From contig DAISNS010000089.1 in assembly GCA_036830905.1 (NCBI GenBank), positions 1 through 8,094 on the forward strand: DNA of 8,094 bases. Reading direction: 5' to 3'. Origin of the DNA: Thermocaproicibacter sp002397355 (GTDB taxonomy: Bacteria > Bacillota > Clostridia > Oscillospirales > Acutalibacteraceae). The notes beneath the pieces were generated by a model. It made no database searches. It saw nothing but the letters and a program-made list of their open reading frames with translations, and was not told where the DNA came from. The position numbers and the translations under genes are program-made. Position 1 is the stretch's first letter; each line of letters starts with the position of its first letter. Positions 1 through 6,897 of the stretch are shown piece by piece.

Positions 1-453
1 TGTCACTTTCAATTTCTACGGACTTTGGGACAGATTCAGGATGAGATCATGGACTGGATTCATCATCTGATCCGCCTTGTGGTGCGCGTCAATGATAAAC
101 TGGACAAACAACTGAATCCTTACGTCAGCAAAGCGTTAGTATATTTACGGGCGCATTATGAGAAACCCGAGTTAACTTTGCAGTCCATCGCGGATAGCCT
201 AAACGTCAACACCGCATATCTTGGACAGTTGTTTCGCACTCAAACGGGAAAATACTTTAACGATTATTTGACGGATGCACGATTAGAGACTGCGTGTTCG
301 TTATTGACAGATTCTTCCTTTCACATCCGCAAAATTGCGCAGATGGTAGGAATTCCAAACCAAAGTTATTTTAACCGTGTCTTTAAAAAGAAATTTATGC
401 TGACACCGATGGAGTATCATCAGCGTTATGCCGAAATAAGAGAGAAAAACTAA
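1..453 (+). CDS. AraC/YesN-type transcriptional regulator, C-terminal DNA-binding part (5' end outside window)
   Basis: The reading frame is open from base 1 (first visible codons C-H-F-Q-F-L-R-T-L) to the TAA at 451-453, so this is the 3' part of a longer gene; the TTG at base 25 is simply an internal codon. The product is a DNA-binding regulator. About 150 residues are visible. A helical linker containing NPYVSKALVYLRAHYEKP leads into the double helix-turn-helix of the AraC family. The first HTH is encoded around 172-255 (LTLQSIADSLNVNTAYLGQL), the second around 316-400 (IRKIAQMVGI, then SYFNRVFKKKF), and the family's end signature TPMEYHQRY follows. Linkers of this kind are typical of YesN response regulators and of large membrane AraC proteins, which often control sugar-uptake operons in Firmicutes; which one this is cannot be told without the N-terminus. 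GC is about 43% in the first 180 bases, well below the hydrolase genes downstream. No clear terminator follows it. Confidence 0.93.
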   Translation, partial: CHFQFLRTLGQIQDEIMDWIHHLIRLVVRVNDKLDKQLNPYVSKALVYLRAHYEKPELTLQSIADSLNVNTAYLGQLFRTQTGKYFNDYLTDARLETACSLLTDSSFHIRKIAQMVGIPNQSYFNRVFKKKFMLTPMEYHQRYAEIREKN

Positions 454-470
454 ACGCAACGTTATTATGG

Positions 471-863
471 GCAACAACTGTTTTCGGGACACGAAATCGC
501 TTGCTTGAGGAAGATGCTTTCATGAATATGGTCGCCAGAGAGCACCAGGATGGCGAGCATATCAAGCCGTCGAACAGCAGTTATAAAGGAATAGGACGTT
601 CGCATTTTCATAGTGCGGATGAATGAAAGGCTGAATTGTCCGAGGGCGGATTTCATTCTCATGTCGTCCGCGGCGTGGTCGGAGGCGCGTGGCTGGCTCC
701 GAATCTTGACGAACGATGGAAAGATCCTGATTCGCGTGAGGCGCTTATGAAAACCGTAAGAATGCTTGATATGAGGGAAGACATTATGGGGCTTTCTACA
801 CACATCTTTGCAATTTCTCAGAAGTGGGCGATTATCAGCACGATGTGGTGGACCGTCACTTAA
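471..863 (+). pseudogene. Class I SAM-dependent methyltransferase remnant, C-terminal half with in-frame stop
   Basis: Read in the frame of base 471, the translation resembles the C-terminal half of Methyltransf_11/25-type proteins that often sit beside regulators. The parts, in order, are: LLEEDAFMNMVAREHQDGEH; then SHFHSADE-stop-KAELSEGGF, corresponding to the family's YFHxPEEL-KAEL-EAGF stretch; then GVVGGAWLAPNLDERWKDP; then a helix DSREALMKTVRMLDMRE; and finally DIMGLSTHIFAISQK, matching the usual SLLGxSAHLLAIxRK ending near base 824. A TGA at 624-626 sits where the family carries leucine. The N-terminal SAM-binding Rossmann part with its glycine-rich motif is missing: there is only about 15 bases of frame between the AraC stop and the start of similarity. 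The gene is therefore both 5'-truncated and interrupted. Recognition is from memory of the family pattern rather than a search. Readthrough or a separate short protein from TTG 636 is possible but unlikely, with no good ribosome binding site seen. Confidence 0.6.
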
Positions 864-879
864 AGTTTTTTCGATTTTA

Positions 880-921
880 CACAAAACGCAGCATCCGTGA
901 AAACGGGTGCCGCGTTTTGTG
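880..921 (+). terminator. Intrinsic-terminator-like hairpin after the methyltransferase remnant
   Basis: The left arm 880-897 (CACAAAACGCAGCATCCG) pairs with the right arm 904-921, with one A-C mismatch (890/911) and one T-G wobble (894/907), around a 6-base loop TGAAAA. The GC-rich core is flanked by AAAA on the left and TTTT on the right (915-918), the usual look of a Clostridia terminator that could work in both directions. The T-run is short, ending in GTTTTGTGG, so efficiency is uncertain. Its position 16 bases after the stop at 861-863 fits the end of the former methyltransferase transcript. Confidence 0.6.
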
Positions 922-957
922 GTCAAAGGACTACGGGCGACAGAAAATCCGTGCCGT

Positions 958-1092
958 AACCGTTCCTTCCACGCCGCCCAGGTCGTGTTTGCCACGGCCC
1001 CCATTCCCCGCGTTTATCCTTTCGCGCAGAAGTACTTTATTTCCGGCGCCGCGCTGGGGGTCGGTCAAGGAGTAAAACAGCTTTTTCAATAA
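958..1092 (+). pseudogene. Carbohydrate ABC transporter permease (CUT1, LplC/YtcP/MalG-like) C-terminal remnant
   Basis: In the frame of base 907 the translation from about 970 reads HAAQVVFATAPIPRVYPFAQ, then KYFISGAALGVGQG, and ends at TAA 1090-1092. This matches the last transmembrane helix and tail of MalG/LplC-type sugar permeases, whose usual ending is roughly AAVVIATVPILxVYPFLQKYFVKGxxxGAVKG. Only about 40 residues remain. The rest of the permease, including the cytoplasmic EAA loop, is absent, because the frame runs upstream directly into the hairpin at 880-921. The product would have been an inner-membrane subunit importing oligosaccharides. The fragment has no start codon with a plausible ribosome binding site and is best read as a relic. 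Identification is by pattern memory, and the short length limits certainty. Confidence 0.6.
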
Positions 1093-1110
1093 AATTCCGG
1101 AGGGAAACAG

Positions 1111-1119
1111 TGATATAAT
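1111..1119 (+). promoter_or_regulatory. Extended -10 promoter (TGATATAAT) for the hydrolase pair
   Basis: The sequence TG-A-TATAAT is a perfect sigma-A -10 hexamer (1114-1119) with the TGN extension. A good -35 is not seen at the right distance; about 17 bases upstream lies only AAAATT-like sequence, which is acceptable for an extended -10 promoter. It lies 118 bases before the ATG of the first hydrolase and in an A+T-richer pocket, so it is the best candidate promoter for that operon. The predicted leader would include the AraC relic at 1160-1216. Confidence 0.6.
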
Positions 1120-1159
1120 AGAGGAAGAAAGCCGAGGGGAAAGCGGTCGCGCTGAATAA

Positions 1160-1216
1160 GCTCCGCAATTTAAACAGCTTTACGGCGTAAGCCCGAAGCG
1201 GATGCAGGCGGGTTAG
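1160..1216 (+). pseudogene. AraC-family regulator, extreme C-terminal remnant
   Basis: From base 1163 the frame reads PQFKQLYGVSPKRMQAG and then TAG at 1214-1216. This is the classic end of an AraC-type HTH domain (the FxRxFKxxYGxSPxxYR signature). Directly upstream in the same frame is a TAA (1157-1159), and the next codons, ESRGESGRAE, show no recognisable family sequence, so only the last recognition helix and tail survive. It is not part of the regulator at 1-453, which has its own complete ending. The fragment sits between the extended -10 promoter and the first hydrolase start. Short but distinctive; chance similarity cannot be fully excluded. Confidence 0.55.
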
Positions 1217-1222
1217 TCCGCC
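1207..1222 (+). other. Small hairpin just upstream of the hydrolase ribosome binding site
   Basis: GGCGG (1207-1211) can pair with CCGCC (1218-1222) around a six-base loop. It ends two bases before the AAGGAG of the first hydrolase (1225-1230). It could shape the leader and affect translation start, or be a by-product of the GC-rich AraC relic it overlaps. There is no T-run, so it is not a terminator. Confidence 0.3.
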
Positions 1223-1237
1223 GGAAGGAGAAGAGAC

Positions 1238-3796
1238 ATGGAACAAAAAGAACCGGAAACAGGAAATCATGCGGCGCCCTTTTTCTGGCAGCACGGGGAA
1301 AGCGACGAAGCGCTTCTGACGGAAATCGGCAAGATTCAGGAGTCCGGCTGCCAGGCGCTGTGCGTGGAATCCCGCCCCCATCAAGAATTCGGCCGCTCCG
1401 GCTGGTGGCAGGACATGGGGTTGATTTTAAAGGAATGCCGCCGCAGGGGCATGCGCGTGTGGCTCCTGGACGACAAGCACTTTCCCACGGGGTACGCGAA
1501 CGGTCTGCTTGCGGAAAAAGATCCGTCCCTGCGCCGCAGGGAGCTGACCGAACGCCATGTGGACGTTACGGGGCCGGTTGCGGACGGCGCCGTCATGGCG
1601 GACGCATGGCTTGGGGGCGGGGAGGACAGAATCCTGGCCGCCCTGGCCTGCCGCCGCGTGAAAAACAGCGAGGCGCTTACCGGAGAGGTCATCGACGTCA
1701 CTTCCGGCCTTTCGGACGGCCTTCTGTACCTCACCCTTCCCAGTGGCTGCTGGCGGATCATCTTCCTGCTGGAAATGGAAAGCAGCATCCCGGAGTGGAG
1801 GAAGCTTTACTGCGATCCCTTGTCCTCCGAATCCATGGACGTGCTGGTGGAAGCGGTGTACGAACCCCATTGGGAGCATTTCAAAGAGTATTTCGGCAAT
1901 ACGTTCGCTGGCTTTTTCTCCGACGAGCCCTGTTTCGGGAACCAGGACGGAGGTTTCGTGGGGTTCGGAAAGCGTTTTGCCGCCTACCCCTTCCGGCGGG
2001 AGATCCTTCCGCTGCTGCGGGAGGAATACGGGGAAAACCCTCTCCTGCTGCTTCCGGCCCTCTGGTTTCCCATGGGGTCTTCGGTGACGGCCAGGGCGAG
2101 GATCGGCTTTATGAACGTGGTCACGAAGCTCTATCGGAAGAATTTCTCCGAGAAGCTCGGCAACTGGAGCCGGGCTCACGGCGTGTCTTATATCGGCCAT
2201 ATCATCGAGGACAACGGCGCCCACACGAAAACCGGATGCTCCGCCGGCCACTTTTTCCGCAGCATGGAGGGGCAGGACATGTCCGGCATCGACGTCGTGC
2301 TGCACCAGATCGTCCCCGGGCTTACCGAATACCCTTCCGCCGGGCTCGTGTCCTACGAGTCCTGCGATCCCCGGTTTTTCCATTATACGCTGGCGAAGCT
2401 CGGCGCTTCCCACGCGCATCTGCAGCCGGAGAAAAAGGGACGCGCCATGTGCGAGATTTTCGGGGCCTACGGCTGGGCGGAGGGCCTGAAAACCATGAAA
2501 TGGCTCGTCAACCATATGCTGGTGCGGGGCATCAACTATTTCGTGCCGCACGCCTTTTCCCCCACGTTTCCCGATCCCGACTGCCCGCCGCATTTTTATG
2601 CCGGGGGGCATAATCCCCAGTATCCCGGCTTCCATGACCTGATGACCTACACCAACCGTATGTGCAACTTGATTTCCGGAGGCACCCATGTCTGTTCCTG
2701 CGGGCTCCTGTACCACGCGGAGGCCGAGTGGAGCGGCAGTCCCTACGATCCCGTGGACAAAGCGGCCAAGCTGCTCTTCGACCGGCAGCTGGATTTCGAG
2801 ATATTCCCGTCGGATTACCTGGAGCGGGCCGTTGTGGAGGGGAAAACGCTGAAAATCGGGACGCAGCCGATTCCGGCCGTTGTCGTTCCCTATTCCGCCT
2901 GCCTGCCGGCTCTCGTCCTGCAGCGCCTGCGGGAGTATTCCCGAAAGGGAGTGCCCGTGTTTTTTCTGAAGGGATTCCCTTCCTGCACGCCGGAGGGAGA
3001 GGATCCGGAGCAATGGAGAGATCCCGGGTTCCGGGTCCTTCCCTATGAAGCCCTGCCGGACGCGCTGCGCGGGCTGAAGCTGGGCGATCTCCGGCTCGGG
3101 GAAGCGGAGCCCCTTCTGCGGGTGTACCACATGAGGGAAGGAACGAAGGAGAAGTACCTGCTGTTTTGGGAGGAAATCACCCGGCCCCTGCACGCTTTTT
3201 TCCGGATTCCCGGGTTTTCCGGCGGCCGGTATCTGGAATACTCCGGAAAACCGGAGGCGCACTGCTATTCTTCCGGGTCGGAGGAAATCCCCCTCGACCT
3301 TTCCCCCTACGAGGCGAAGCTTTTCGTTTTCGGTGAGATCCCGGCGGATATTCCGGAGGAAAAGCGGCTTGTGAAAAAAAGCTCCCGCGAGCTTTCCGGC
3401 ACCTGGCGGGTCTCCGTTTCAGGGCAGGACGGCTTTGTCCCCTATGAGGAAACGGCGCGGCTGATTCCCCTCACCGTGCCCGGGAGGCTTCCGCATTTCG
3501 GGGGCACCGCCCGGTATGTGCTGGAATTCGAGGCCGATCCGGGGCGGGATTCCTGGCGGCTGGATCTGGGCCGGGTGGGAGAGACCGCCGAGGTCGCCCT
3601 GAACGGGCGGCCGCTGGGCAGGGCCATCGCGCCGCCGTATGTCTTTTCCTGCGCCGGTGCGCTGCGTCCCGGAAAAAACGTGCTGCAGGTGGACGTGGTA
3701 ACCCATCTCGGCTACCGGATGAGGGACCCGTTTTCAAAGTACCTGCTGTTCGAGCCGGCGGGGCTGCTGGGCCCCGTCACCCTGGACCGATTCTGA
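1238..3796 (+). CDS. GH106-like glycoside hydrolase (alpha-L-rhamnosidase-related), cytoplasmic
   Basis: The 852-residue product is probably a retaining- or inverting-type glycosidase with a TIM-barrel catalytic core; the exact substrate is not readable. Start ATG 1238 has AAGGAG at 1225-1230, seven bases upstream. The N-terminal strand is APFFWQHGES (residues 13-22), followed by WLLDDKHFPTGYANGL (75-90). The barrel carries FFSDEP (226-231, Glu230), YIGHIIEDN (318-326), GIDVV (350-354), MCEIFGAYGW (404-413, Glu406) and NHMLVRGINYFVPHAF (425-440). Glu230 and Glu406 are candidate catalytic or metal-binding acids by position. Residues about 485-600 form an alpha/beta middle domain of the beta-galactosidase-trimerisation (GATase-like) kind (VVVPYSACLP, then REYSRKGVPVFFLKG). 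Residues about 715-850 form a galactose-binding-like beta-sandwich (LGRVGETAEVALNGRPLG). There is no signal peptide or membrane segment, so it should act in the cytoplasm on imported sugars. It is followed after 29 bases by a divergent paralogue. The GH106 relation is family memory; an unclassified GH-A-clan relative is equally possible. Confidence 0.82.
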   Translation: MEQKEPETGNHAAPFFWQHGESDEALLTEIGKIQESGCQALCVESRPHQEFGRSGWWQDMGLILKECRRRGMRVWLLDDKHFPTGYANGLLAEKDPSLRRRELTERHVDVTGPVADGAVMADAWLGGGEDRILAALACRRVKNSEALTGEVIDVTSGLSDGLLYLTLPSGCWRIIFLLEMESSIPEWRKLYCDPLSSESMDVLVEAVYEPHWEHFKEYFGNTFAGFFSDEPCFGNQDGGFVGFGKRFAAYPFRREILPLLREEYGENPLLLLPALWFPMGSSVTARARIGFMNVVTKLYRKNFSEKLGNWSRAHGVSYIGHIIEDNGAHTKTGCSAGHFFRSMEGQDMSGIDVVLHQIVPGLTEYPSAGLVSYESCDPRFFHYTLAKLGASHAHLQPEKKGRAMCEIFGAYGWAEGLKTMKWLVNHMLVRGINYFVPHAFSPTFPDPDCPPHFYAGGHNPQYPGFHDLMTYTNRMCNLISGGTHVCSCGLLYHAEAEWSGSPYDPVDKAAKLLFDRQLDFEIFPSDYLERAVVEGKTLKIGTQPIPAVVVPYSACLPALVLQRLREYSRKGVPVFFLKGFPSCTPEGEDPEQWRDPGFRVLPYEALPDALRGLKLGDLRLGEAEPLLRVYHMREGTKEKYLLFWEEITRPLHAFFRIPGFSGGRYLEYSGKPEAHCYSSGSEEIPLDLSPYEAKLFVFGEIPADIPEEKRLVKKSSRELSGTWRVSVSGQDGFVPYEETARLIPLTVPGRLPHFGGTARYVLEFEADPGRDSWRLDLGRVGETAEVALNGRPLGRAIAPPYVFSCAGALRPGKNVLQVDVVTHLGYRMRDPFSKYLLFEPAGLLGPVTLDRF

Positions 3797-3810
3797 ATAT
3801 GAAATGATAA

Positions 3811-3816
3811 GAAAGA
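3811..3816 (+). promoter_or_regulatory. Weak purine-rich ribosome binding site deciding the start of the second hydrolase
   Basis: GAAAGA lies nine bases before ATG 3826. A GTG at 3817-3819 is in the same frame but only begins where this purine tract ends, too close for it to serve as its ribosome binding site. ATG 3826 is therefore preferred, removing three residues (M-I-S). The site is weaker than the AAGGAG of the first hydrolase, which may mean lower translation or dependence on translation from the upstream gene. Confidence 0.5.
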
Positions 3817-3825
3817 GTGATTTCC

Positions 3826-6800
3826 ATGGAGCTTTCCGAACTGAAACGGCGTTTCCAGTCGCCGGACGCAAGCCTTCGGGCCAAACCCTTCTGGGCCTGG
3901 AACGGCGACCTGAAAGAGAAGGAGCTTTTCCGGCAGATCGCGGTTATGAAGGAGATGGGCTTCGGCGGATTTTTCATGCATTCCCGCACCGGCCTGGAGA
4001 CGGAATACCTGGGGGAGGAATGGTTCCGCCTCATTTCCCGCTGCGCCGACCGGGGTGCGGAGGAACAGATGGAGGCCTGGCTGTACGACGAGGACCGCTG
4101 GCCCTCCGGCTCCGCCGGCGGCCTTGTGACGAAAGAGAAACGGTTCCGCTCCATGTACCTGGAAATGCGTAAGTACTCCGCGGAGGAATATCCCGCTCTC
4201 ACGCTCGCGCCGGGGGAAACGGAGGTGCTGCGCTTTTCCTGCCGCCTTGACGGAACCTCCTATACGGACGGGCGGGTGCTTTCCGAAGGGGAACCGCCGC
4301 GGGAAGGGGAAACCGTCCTCCTGTTTGTTACCCGCTATTCCGAGAAAAACGACAATTATAACGGCTACACCTATCTGGACACCATGAACCGGGAGGCCGC
4401 CGACGCCTTTCTTACCGTTACCCACGAGGCCTATAAAAAGCACTGCGGGGACAAGTTCGGCAAACAGATCCGCGGGATTTTTACCGACGAGCCGCACCGG
4501 GGGGCCCTGTTCACCTTCTTCTCCGAGGGAAAAGAAAACGCAGCCCCCTTTACGCCGAAATTATTTGAGGAATTCGAGAAGCGTTTTTCCTACTCACTCG
4601 TGGAGCGTTTGCCGGAGCTTTTCCTCCGGAAAGAGGGCAGGGGGATTTCCCCGGTTCCCAGGGATTACATCGAGCTTTGCCAGGAATTGTTCCTGGAAAA
4701 TTTTGTGGAGCCCATTTACCGTTGGTGCGATGAGAACGGGCTGGAGCTCACGGGCCACGCGCTGCACGAGGACTGCCTCTGCGCCCAGACCATCATGCAG
4801 GGTTCGCTGATGCGCTTCTACGAGTTTGAGCACCGCCCCGGCGTGGACGTGCTCGGTACCCACAACGATTGCTACTGGATCGTGAAGCAGGCGGCCTCCG
4901 TTGCGCGCCAGCAGGGGAAAAAGTGGCTGCTTTCGGAGCTCAACGGCTGCACGGGATGGCAGACTTCCCTGCAGACCTATAAAAACATCGGCGACTGGCA
5001 GAGAATGCTGGGCGTGAATCTCCGCTGCCCCCATCTTTCCTGGTATACCATGAAAGGGGAGGCGAAGCGGGATTACCCCGCGAGCATCCTGCATCAGTCC
5101 ACCTGGTACCGGGAATATGAGAAGCTGGAAACCTATTTTGCCCGGTTGAGCGTGCTGCTGGACGAAGGGGAGCCGGACCGCGGCCTCTTGGTGGTCAACC
5201 CGATCGAGAGCGTGTGGGCCAGAGCGTACAGCGGCGCCTTCGACGGCCTTTCCGCCCGGGACTCCGAGATCCAACGGCTGGAGGAAACCTATGCTGGCGT
5301 GTTCCGCGCCCTTGTCTCCCACCAGGTGGATTTCGATTACGGGGACGAGGATCACCTCGCACGCTTCGGCTCTGTGGACGGAACCTCTCTGAAGCTCGGG
5401 CTGTGCGCATACGACCGCGTGCTGGTAGCCGGGTGCGATACGCTGCGCGGCTCCACCCTGAGGCTGCTCCGAAAGTTCGCCGCGGCCGGCGGCCGGCTGA
5501 TTTTTGCCGGGGATCCTCCCAGGTATGTGGACGCCGTCGAGAACGATGCGTTCGGCGTTCTCGCAAAACGGTGCGTTCGGATTCCCTGCACGCCGGAAGC
5601 CTTGTCCTCCGCCTGCCGGAGCGGCCGTGAGGTGCGCATCTCCGGAGAAGGAGCGGAGGAGATCATGGCGCAGGTGCGCTTTTGCAAGGGATGGCGCACC
5701 GTCGCCCTGCTCAATACCAACCGGACGGAAGGAAAGCCCGCGCTTTCCGTCCGTACCGGCGATGCCGCTTCCGTCTGCCGGTGGGACCCCGTGGAAGGAA
5801 CGCTGCGGCCGGTAAAAGCGGAAAGGGACGGAACCCTTTCGGTCGGCTTTTTCCCGGGGGAGCTGCAGGTTTATGTCCTTTCCGAAGAGGAGGAAGAAAC
5901 GGAAGCGGCGGCGGATTTTTCTCTTGCCCCGGTCCCCGCGCCGAAATACTCCGCTCTTTCCTATGAGCTGGATGAGCCGAACCTCTGCGTGCTCGACCGG
6001 TTTACGGTTACCGCGGAGGACGGGGAACGATGGGAGAAAACCGACGTGCTTCGGGCGGACCGGAAGCTCAGGGCCAAATACGGGTATTCCCCGCGGGGCG
6101 GGGAAATGCTGCAGCCCTGGTATGTGAAGGCAAACGGAAAGGGACCGGAAACGCCCGTTTGCGAAGCGAGCCTTTCCTGCACGGTCCTTGCGGAGGAAGC
6201 GCCCGGCCCGATGGAGCTGATCGTGGAAAATCTCTCCCATATCCGTTCCGTTTCCGTCAATGGGAAAAAGATTCCTCTCGTTTCCCTGGGAAAATGGATC
6301 GACATCTGCTTCGACCGCCTTGCCGTTCCAAGCGGCTTTTTTACGCAGGGAGAAAACACGCTCCGCGTCGAGCTTTCCTATTACGCAACGGAGGGTCTGG
6401 AAGCCATGTACCTTTCCGGCGGTTTCGGCGTGCGGCTGGCGGACGGGGGAAAGCTCCCCGTGCTCACCGGATTGCCGAAGGCCCTTTCCGTCGGCGACAT
6501 CACGCCGCAGGGGCTTCCGTTTTATTCCGGAAAGATTACCTACCGGCTTCCGGTTCCCGGGGTTCCCGCGGGATCCGCCGCCGTGCTTCGCGCGGAGAAC
6601 TTCGGCGGCTCCTGCCTGCTCCTTTCCGGAAATGGGAAAGAGAAGGTTCTCCCCTTTGAGCCTTATGAAAGCGAGATCGCTTCCATGGCGGAAGAAAACG
6701 CGGTTTCTCTTACGGTGGTTCTGACACGCCGCAATACCTTCGGCCCTCTGCATATGCTGCCCGCCCTGGTGGACGGATACGGCCCCGACAGTTTTACCAC

Positions 6801-6891
6801 CACGGGGAAGCATTGGTCCGATTCCTATGTGCTTCTTCCGCAGGGGCTGCTGAAGCCGCCGGAATTTTTTGTAAGAAAGGAGAAGCGCTGA
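3826..6891 (+). CDS. GH106-like glycoside hydrolase, multidomain, cytoplasmic (divergent paralogue of the upstream gene)
   Basis: From ATG 3826 the product is 1021 residues; positions below count from the in-frame GTG 3817. The N-terminus carries KPFWAWNGDL (23-32), MKEMGFGGFFMHSRTGLETE (44-63) and WLYDEDRWPSGSAGGLV (88-104), the signature of large Clostridia/Bacteroidetes glycosidases annotated as GH106-like. The barrel continues with GIFTDEPHRG (220-229, Glu225), LTGHALHEDC (311-320), PGVDVLGTHND (341-351), WLLSELNGCTGWQ (370-382, Glu374) and GVNLRCPHLSWYTMKG (399-414). An alpha/beta middle domain (about 455-580) includes YDRVLVAGCDTLRG and AGGRLIFAGDPP. A beta-sandwich follows (about 600-700), then a C-terminal galactose-binding-like module with VSVNGKKIPLVSLGKWIDI (812-830) and GENTLRVELSYY (845-856). 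No signal peptide or membrane helix is present. It lies 29 bases after the first hydrolase with no promoter or terminator between, so the two are probably one operon. Substrate is unassigned; rhamnose- or galactose-type plant glycosides are the likeliest guess. Confidence 0.85.
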   Translation: MELSELKRRFQSPDASLRAKPFWAWNGDLKEKELFRQIAVMKEMGFGGFFMHSRTGLETEYLGEEWFRLISRCADRGAEEQMEAWLYDEDRWPSGSAGGLVTKEKRFRSMYLEMRKYSAEEYPALTLAPGETEVLRFSCRLDGTSYTDGRVLSEGEPPREGETVLLFVTRYSEKNDNYNGYTYLDTMNREAADAFLTVTHEAYKKHCGDKFGKQIRGIFTDEPHRGALFTFFSEGKENAAPFTPKLFEEFEKRFSYSLVERLPELFLRKEGRGISPVPRDYIELCQELFLENFVEPIYRWCDENGLELTGHALHEDCLCAQTIMQGSLMRFYEFEHRPGVDVLGTHNDCYWIVKQAASVARQQGKKWLLSELNGCTGWQTSLQTYKNIGDWQRMLGVNLRCPHLSWYTMKGEAKRDYPASILHQSTWYREYEKLETYFARLSVLLDEGEPDRGLLVVNPIESVWARAYSGAFDGLSARDSEIQRLEETYAGVFRALVSHQVDFDYGDEDHLARFGSVDGTSLKLGLCAYDRVLVAGCDTLRGSTLRLLRKFAAAGGRLIFAGDPPRYVDAVENDAFGVLAKRCVRIPCTPEALSSACRSGREVRISGEGAEEIMAQVRFCKGWRTVALLNTNRTEGKPALSVRTGDAASVCRWDPVEGTLRPVKAERDGTLSVGFFPGELQVYVLSEEEEETEAAADFSLAPVPAPKYSALSYELDEPNLCVLDRFTVTAEDGERWEKTDVLRADRKLRAKYGYSPRGGEMLQPWYVKANGKGPETPVCEASLSCTVLAEEAPGPMELIVENLSHIRSVSVNGKKIPLVSLGKWIDICFDRLAVPSGFFTQGENTLRVELSYYATEGLEAMYLSGGFGVRLADGGKLPVLTGLPKALSVGDITPQGLPFYSGKITYRLPVPGVPAGSAAVLRAENFGGSCLLLSGNGKEKVLPFEPYESEIASMAEENAVSLTVVLTRRNTFGPLHMLPALVDGYGPDSFTTTGKHWSDSYVLLPQGLLKPPEFFVRKEKR

Positions 6892-6897
6892 GCTTGA

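Noticed and set aside
465..1004. 179-codon minus-strand open frame across the gap
   Set aside because: It conflicts with methyltransferase- and permease-like reading on the + strand, crosses the hairpin at 880-921, and looks like random composition.
824..1075. + strand frame MGDYQHDVVDRHLKFF as a small protein
   Set aside because: It spans the terminator-like hairpin and turns into low-complexity Pro/Arg/Ser text; the neighbouring frames carry the recognisable relics.
1427..3262. 611-codon minus-strand open frame opposite the first hydrolase
   Set aside because: Same antisense pattern with no domain or ribosome binding site; the + strand frame has a complete motif set.
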